From contig DBMS01000051.1 in assembly GCA_002297665.1 (NCBI GenBank), positions 1 through 10,752 of the forward strand: DNA of 10,752 nt. Direction: 5' to 3'. The stretch's first letter is position 1; the number at the start of each line of letters is the position of its first letter. Shown piece after piece: positions 7,129 through 10,752 of this stretch. Under the pieces are notes generated by a model, which saw nothing but the letters and a program-made list of their open reading frames with translations, searched no databases and was not told the DNA's origin. Source of the DNA: Holophagaceae bacterium UBA692 (GTDB lineage Bacteria; Acidobacteriota; Holophagae; Holophagales; Holophagaceae). The translations under genes and the position numbers were made by a program.

Positions 7129-7994
7129 GGCCGGGGGTCCAGCCAGGTGCGCACGGCCTGGGCGGCCAGGGAGACCAGGACCAGCAGGGCGGCGAACACG
7201 GTCGTCCCCACCACCACCAGGGCGGCCTGGCGCTGCTCGGCGGCGTAGACGTAGAGGTAGCCGAATCCGTGGATGTTGAAGACCCGCTCGGCGATGAAGC
7301 TGCCGGTGAGGAGCAGGGTTACCTTGGGCACCGCGCCGTCCAGGAGGACCAGGGTGGCGTTGGGCATGGCGTGGCGCCAGATGACCCGGTCGTCGGAGAG
7401 GCCCTTGGCCCGGGCGGTGAGGACGTAGGGCCGGCCCATCTCGTGGGCCAGGGCGCCGTGGAGCACCTGCCCGAAGAACGCCGCGGCCGGCAGGGCCGTG
7501 GCCAGGGCCGCGGCGGCCTCGAAGGGCAGGCGGGACCCGGCCAGGTGGGTGCCCAGGGGGATGGCGAGCACCAGCGCGAAGAAGAAGGGCGGCGTGGCGT
7601 AGATCAGGTCCGGCAGGAGTTCCAGGGTGCGCCGGTCCAGGGGATTGCGGGTGCGCACCCGGAACCAGGCGTAGAGGTAGGCCCAGCCCAGGGAGAGCGC
7701 CAGTCCCAGGATCCCGATGCGCAGGCTGCTGCCCAGGGCCGCGGCCAGGTCGCGGATGTCGAAGCCCTGCTGGTCGTTGCCCAGGGGCTCGCCGCGCGCG
7801 AGCTTGGCCCAGGGCCGCAGGAACCCAAGGGCATGGCCCTTGCCCAGGTCCCGCTCCATCTGCGCCTGGAGGGAGACCACCTGGGGGCGTTTGGCGTCGT
7901 CGCTGACCGGGACGGGAAGGCGCACCACCAGGGCCTGCACCAGGAACGCGACGATGGGGATGATCGCCAGGTCGCGAAGGAACCGGACCCTCAC
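7125..7994 (-). CDS. Peptide ABC transporter permease, DppB/OppB-like
   Basis: A 289-aa inner-membrane permease starting at GTG 7994, whose GTGA overlaps the stop of the binding-protein gene. The order is an N-terminal membrane helix (about 8-27), a periplasmic region about 30-88 of the type seen in DppB proteins (… LGKGHALGFLRPWAKLARGE), then further hydrophobic segments (about 92-110, 128-150, 158-180, 220-236, 256-282). The EAA loop is at about 189-213 (YVLTARAKGLSDD…HAMPNA), followed by the family-typical GSFIAERVFNIHGFG (231-245). It is somewhat shorter than the usual 305-340 aa, but no hallmark is missing. Pairs with the DppC-like permease. Confidence 0.95.
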   Translation of the reverse strand: MRVRFLRDLAIIPIVAFLVQALVVRLPVPVSDDAKRPQVVSLQAQMERDLGKGHALGFLRPWAKLARGEPLGNDQQGFDIRDLAAALGSSLRIGILGLALSLGWAYLYAWFRVRTRNPLDRRTLELLPDLIYATPPFFFALVLAIPLGTHLAGSRLPFEAAAALATALPAAAFFGQVLHGALAHEMGRPYVLTARAKGLSDDRVIWRHAMPNATLVLLDGAVPKVTLLLTGSFIAERVFNIHGFGYLYVYAAEQRQAALVVVGTTVFAALLVLVSLAAQAVRTWLDPRP

Positions 7995-9679
7995 GGCTTC
8001 ACCGGAAGGCTGCAGGTGAGCCGGGTGAAGTCGATGAAGTTGAACGGGTCGATGGTCAGCTCCCGCAGCCAGGGCCGGGTGCGGAAGTAGCGGTCGGGGT
8101 AGAAGAGGGGCACCAGGACGGCCTCCTCGGCCAGGAGAATGCGCTGGGCCTCCCAGGCGCGGTCCGCCAGGGATGAGGCGTCCACCTCGGCGGTGGCCTG
8201 GGCCTCGCGCTCGAAGCGCCGGTAGGCCGGGCCCGCGCCGCCGGCCTCGAAGCCGGTGTAGCTCGCGTTGTCCTGGGCGGGATCCCCGCCGTAGGTGAAG
8301 GGCAGGAGGAATTCCTGGGGGTGCGGGAAGTCGGCCCCGGTGCGGCGGAAGTGCAGCTCGTGGCGGGCCCGGCGGTCATGGGTGAGCATCTCGGCGGTCA
8401 TGGAGCGGGTGCCCAGGAGCCGCACCCGCAGGCCCACCTCCGCCAGCTGGACCCGCACGCCCTCGGCGAGGGCGGCTTCGGGCAGGAAGGTGCCGTTCTC
8501 GTGGTAGACCAGCGTGAGCTCCCGGCCGGTCCAGCCGGCCCGCGCCACCAGGCGCCTGGCCTCGTTCCGGTCGAAGGGGGGCAGGGCCTTCAGCCGCGGG
8601 TCCCCGTCCTTGAGCCGCCCGGGAAAGCCTTCGGGCAGGAGCTGGGAGGCCGCGCGGAACCGGGGCAGCACGTGGTCGCCCAGGGCGGCCCGGTCCAGGG
8701 CCATGGCGATGGCCCGGCGCACGTCCGATGGCAGGAGGCGGGTGCTCATGCCCATCCAGAAGGTGCTCCAGAGCGCGGCCTGGCGGCGCTCGGCGGGATA
8801 CCGGAACGTGGAGGGGCCGTCGTCCAGGAAGTTGAAGTCCACCCGGCCCTGGTCGTAGAGCAGGGTGGCCAGGTCCGAGGGGAACAGGACCACCCGGGGA
8901 ACCCGCCCGGGAAGGGCGGGGTAGTGGGGGTTGGCCACCAGGTCGATGCTCTCGTCCAGGCGGTTCCATTCCCGGATGCGGTAGGGCCCCAGGGCCAGGG
9001 GGTCGCCGTTTCCGGTGCGCCGGTAGTACGCGCGGATCTGGTCCTCGGTGAGGCCCCGCAGCCGGTGGGAGGGGGCGGGGCAGAAGGCGTAGACGCCCGC
9101 CAGGTAGCCGGGGAAGTAGGTGCGGGGCGCCGCGAGGCGGACCTGGAAGGTGCGCGCGTCCAGGGCGCGAAAGCCCACCCGGGCCAGGGCGGCGGCGCGC
9201 GGGGGGCCCGGAGGAAGGGCCAGGTAGTCCCGGACGCCCACGATGTCGCTGAAGTACTTGCTCTCCTTGCCCTCCAGGGCGCGGCGCCAGCCCAGGACGA
9301 AGTCCTCGGCGCAGAGGGGGGCCCCGTCGGACCAGAACACGTCGTCCCGCAGGCGGAAGGTGTATTCCACCGGGCGCTTCGGGTCGTCCAGGGCGCAGGA
9401 GGCGGCCACGTCCAGCACCAGGTCCTGGTTTTCGTTCCAGGTGTAGAGTCCCCGCATGGTGGCCCGGGCGACGGTGTAGTTGGGCGGGCTGAAGTCGCTG
9501 CTCAGGTTCCAGTCGAGGGTGTTGGGGGTGAGGTTGATGGCGATGCGCAGGACGGCGTCCTCCACCCGGGTGGGCGGCGCGTAGCGGGGCCGGGCGATGT
9601 GCCGGCCCGCGGCCAGGCCCAGCGCCAGGAGGCCGCAGAGGCCCAGGGTGAACCAGGGTGTGCGCGGTGGAGGGATCAT
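7991..9679 (-). CDS. Extracellular solute-binding protein, family 5 (DppA/OppA-like)
   Basis: A 562-aa substrate-binding protein, first gene of the importer operon. ATG at 9679 has GGAGG 4 nt upstream. Residues 9-25 are hydrophobic (WFTLGLCGLLALGLAAG) and follow a short Pro/Arg-rich head. No acceptable lipobox is present (Cys15 is preceded by L), so this is either a Sec signal peptide or an uncleaved N-terminal anchor. The mature part starts LRIAINLTPNTLDWN (44-58). The family-5 signature lies at about 106-135 (YTFRLRDDVFWSDG … AEDFVLGWRRAL), and the C-terminal lobe continues to LTIDPFNFIDF near the end. Length is normal for OppA/DppA/NikA-type proteins. It would capture substrate in the periplasm and deliver it to the permease pair. 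Peptides are the most likely ligand given the ATPase and permease subtypes; the ligand cannot be read from sequence. Confidence 0.95.
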   Translation of the reverse strand: MIPPPRTPWFTLGLCGLLALGLAAGRHIARPRYAPPTRVEDAVLRIAINLTPNTLDWNLSSDFSPPNYTVARATMRGLYTWNENQDLVLDVAASCALDDPKRPVEYTFRLRDDVFWSDGAPLCAEDFVLGWRRALEGKESKYFSDIVGVRDYLALPPGPPRAAALARVGFRALDARTFQVRLAAPRTYFPGYLAGVYAFCPAPSHRLRGLTEDQIRAYYRRTGNGDPLALGPYRIREWNRLDESIDLVANPHYPALPGRVPRVVLFPSDLATLLYDQGRVDFNFLDDGPSTFRYPAERRQAALWSTFWMGMSTRLLPSDVRRAIAMALDRAALGDHVLPRFRAASQLLPEGFPGRLKDGDPRLKALPPFDRNEARRLVARAGWTGRELTLVYHENGTFLPEAALAEGVRVQLAEVGLRVRLLGTRSMTAEMLTHDRRARHELHFRRTGADFPHPQEFLLPFTYGGDPAQDNASYTGFEAGGAGPAYRRFEREAQATAEVDASSLADRAWEAQRILLAEEAVLVPLFYPDRYFRTRPWLRELTIDPFNFIDFTRLTCSLPVKP

Positions 9680-9762
9680 GCGGCCTCCAGACTAACCGGA
9701 ATGGCGGCGGCCATGGATGCGGGGCTCGCGGTCCGGCCCCCGACCTGTGCTAGGGTTCAGGC
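9680..9762. promoter_or_regulatory. Divergent promoter region between the ABC operon and the M23 gene
   Basis: An 83-bp gap between two divergent start codons must hold both promoters. On the plus side, TGCTAGGGT at 9748-9756 fits an extended -10 (TGnTAnnnT). On the minus side, TAGTCT (9689-9694) is a possible -10 but lies only 9 nt from the start at 9679. No convincing -35 boxes or operator palindrome are seen. Confidence 0.4.
9748..9756 (+). promoter_or_regulatory. Candidate extended -10 of the M23 gene
   Basis: TGC followed by TAGGGT, with the hexamer ending 6 nt before the ATG at 9763. A transcript from this element would begin at or within a base of the start codon. The AGGG inside it could instead act as a weak ribosome binding site 7-8 nt upstream of the ATG, so the two readings compete. 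Confidence 0.35.
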
Positions 9763-10527
9763 ATGTTCACGTCCCTGCTCCTTCCCGTCGTGCTGGCCGC
9801 CGCGCCCTTCAAGGTCTCGCCCGTGCCCGGTGGGGTGGTCCGGGTCCCGGTGCCGGGGCCCAGGGCCGCCTACCACGGCGAGCGCGTGCTGGTGCGCAAA
9901 GTGCCGCGCGGGTGGGAGGCGGTGGTGGGCATCCCCCTCTCGGCCAAGCCCGGCCGCGACACCCTGGACGCCGAGGGCACCGCCGTGCCCTTCACCATCA
10001 AGGCCAAGCGCTACCCCGAGCAGCGCGTCACCCTCAAGGACGGGCGCCGGGTGAACCCCTCGCCCGAGGACGAGGCCCGCATCGCCCGGGAAGGGGCCCT
10101 CTCCAGGCCCGCATGGGCGGCCTGGCCCGAGGGTTTCGAGCCCACGCTGAAATTCCTGCGCCCGACCCCCGGGGCCCTCACTGCCTCGTTCGGCATGCGC
10201 CGGGTCTTCAACGGCGAGCCCCGGTCGCCCCACTCCGGCCTGGACATCAAGGCCGCGGCGGGCCAGGTGGTGCGGGCCCCGGCCGCGGGGGTGGTCGTGC
10301 TCACGGGGGACTTCTTCTTCAGCGGCAACGCGGTCTACCTCGCCCACGGCGAGGGCGTGGTGAGCCTGTTCGCGCACCTGTCCAAGGTGCTGGTGAAGGA
10401 AGGGCAGGTGCTCAAGGCCGGCGAGCCCCTGGGGCGGGTGGGCATGACCGGGCGCGCCACGGGGCCGCACCTGCACTGGTCGCTGAGCCTGAACAACGCC
10501 CGGGTGGATCCGCGGCTATTTCTCTGA
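9763..10527 (+). CDS. Secreted M23 family metallopeptidase (LytM-type)
   Basis: A 254-aa zinc endopeptidase expected to cut peptidoglycan cross-links in the periplasm. Residues 1-14 form a short signal peptide (FTSLLLPVVLAAA) without a basic residue. Residues about 15-110 match the N-terminal beta domain that precedes many M23 peptidases (compare PF18421), recognisable by GVVRVPVPG, the VGIPLSAKPG turn, and the KRYPEQRVTLKDGRRVNPSPED stretch (82-103). The M23 core spans about 135-250: Zn ligands His157 and Asp161 in HSGLD and His238 in HLH, with catalytic His205 (FAHLS) and His236, so the site is complete. It lacks the long coiled coil of EnvC/NlpD-type activators, so it is more likely an active enzyme. 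It is transcribed divergently from the ABC operon, and its last 12 nt overlap the convergent gene downstream. Confidence 0.93.
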   Translation: MFTSLLLPVVLAAAPFKVSPVPGGVVRVPVPGPRAAYHGERVLVRKVPRGWEAVVGIPLSAKPGRDTLDAEGTAVPFTIKAKRYPEQRVTLKDGRRVNPSPEDEARIAREGALSRPAWAAWPEGFEPTLKFLRPTPGALTASFGMRRVFNGEPRSPHSGLDIKAAAGQVVRAPAAGVVVLTGDFFFSGNAVYLAHGEGVVSLFAHLSKVLVKEGQVLKAGEPLGRVGMTGRATGPHLHWSLSLNNARVDPRLFL

Positions 10528-10752
10528 CCTGGTGTATTCCTTCAGGAGTTCCTGCTTCTGCTTGGCGTATTCGTCTTCCGTGATCAGGTCCTGCTCCCGG
10601 AACCGCTTGAGGCCGCGCAGGCGCTCCTCGACGCTGGCGGGGACGGGGGCGGCGGCCCTGGGCGCGGGTTCGGCTGCGGCCTTGGGGGCGGGCGCCGCGG
10701 CTGCGGGCCGGGGGGCCGCGGCCTCGGGCCGAAGAGCCTGCTCCGCCAGGGA
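10516..10752 (-). CDS. SHOCT-domain protein, 3' part (5' end outside window)
   Basis: An open frame runs from the window edge to TAG at 10518-10516, giving 78 visible residues. The first about 45 are an Ala/Pro-rich, low-complexity linker (LRPEAAAPRPAAAAPAPK…). The last about 30 (EERLRGLKRFREQDLITEDE … KQKQELLKEY) match the SHOCT (short C-terminal domain) pattern: an amphipathic helix, a turn with an L-I/L-T-x-x-E-Y/F motif, then a second Lys/Glu-rich helix. SHOCT domains typically sit at the very C-terminus after an unrelated N-terminal domain, often in proteins of unknown function. The stop overlaps the convergent M23 gene by 12 nt. No start codon is visible, so the N-terminal domain lies outside the window. 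Confidence 0.8.
   Translation of the reverse strand, partial: SLAEQALRPEAAAPRPAAAAPAPKAAAEPAPRAAAPVPASVEERLRGLKRFREQDLITEDEYAKQKQELLKEYTRSEK

Noticed and set aside
8321..10054. A 577-aa plus-strand frame antisense to the binding protein and running into the M23 gene
   Set aside because: It crosses a promoter region and overlaps two well-supported genes out of frame; no homology-like motif in its translation.

Overview
The window is GC-rich and densely coded, apart from one short AT-richer gap near 4540-4616. It looks like a chromosomal segment of a high-GC Gram-negative bacterium. Two lipoproteins with Cys-ending signal peptides, a dipeptide/oligopeptide ABC importer and an M23 endopeptidase with a family-specific N-terminal domain fit such an envelope. 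The overall style reminds me of Acidobacteriota, class Holophagae (Geothrix/Holophaga-like). That is an impression only: there is no rRNA or marker gene here to prove it. I see no mobile element, CRISPR array, tRNA or rRNA.

Layout, left to right. (1) 46-80: a strong GC-rich hairpin just beyond the end of the first gene. (2) 94-4504, minus strand: a two-gene unit transcribed right to left. A 760-aa multi-domain surface lipoprotein (tandem cadherin-like beta-sandwich domains, other Ig-like domains and an FN3-like domain) is followed 10 nt later by a 705-aa S8 (subtilisin-like) serine protease lipoprotein with an intact catalytic tetrad and a PPC-like C-terminus. (3) 4505-4661: intergenic region holding a hairpin at the end of the upstream operon, an AT-richer leader, a G-quadruplex-forming motif on the template strand, and a near-perfect ribosome binding site. 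(4) 4662-9679, minus strand: a complete five-gene peptide/nickel-type ABC importer in the order binding protein, DppB-like permease, DppC-like permease, OppD-like ATPase, OppF-like ATPase. All four junctions are 4-nt start/stop overlaps (GTGA or ATGA). (5) 9680-9762: short divergent promoter region. (6) 9763-10527, plus strand: a secreted M23 metallopeptidase. (7) 10516-10752, minus strand: the 3' end of a gene whose product ends in a SHOCT-like domain, convergent with and overlapping the M23 gene by 12 nt.

A reasonable but unproven reading is a protein/peptide-scavenging neighbourhood. A surface-anchored subtilisin, with a putative adhesive or scaffold lipoprotein, would make peptides outside the cell. 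The ABC system would import peptides. The M23 enzyme would act on peptidoglycan. The importer and the lipoprotein/protease unit appear to be separate transcription units. The parts most worth a second look are the lipoprotein-protease pair, the template-strand G4 motif in its leader, the asymmetric ATPase pair (one with a five-Cys C-terminal domain, the other lacking that domain), and the possibly leaderless M23 gene.
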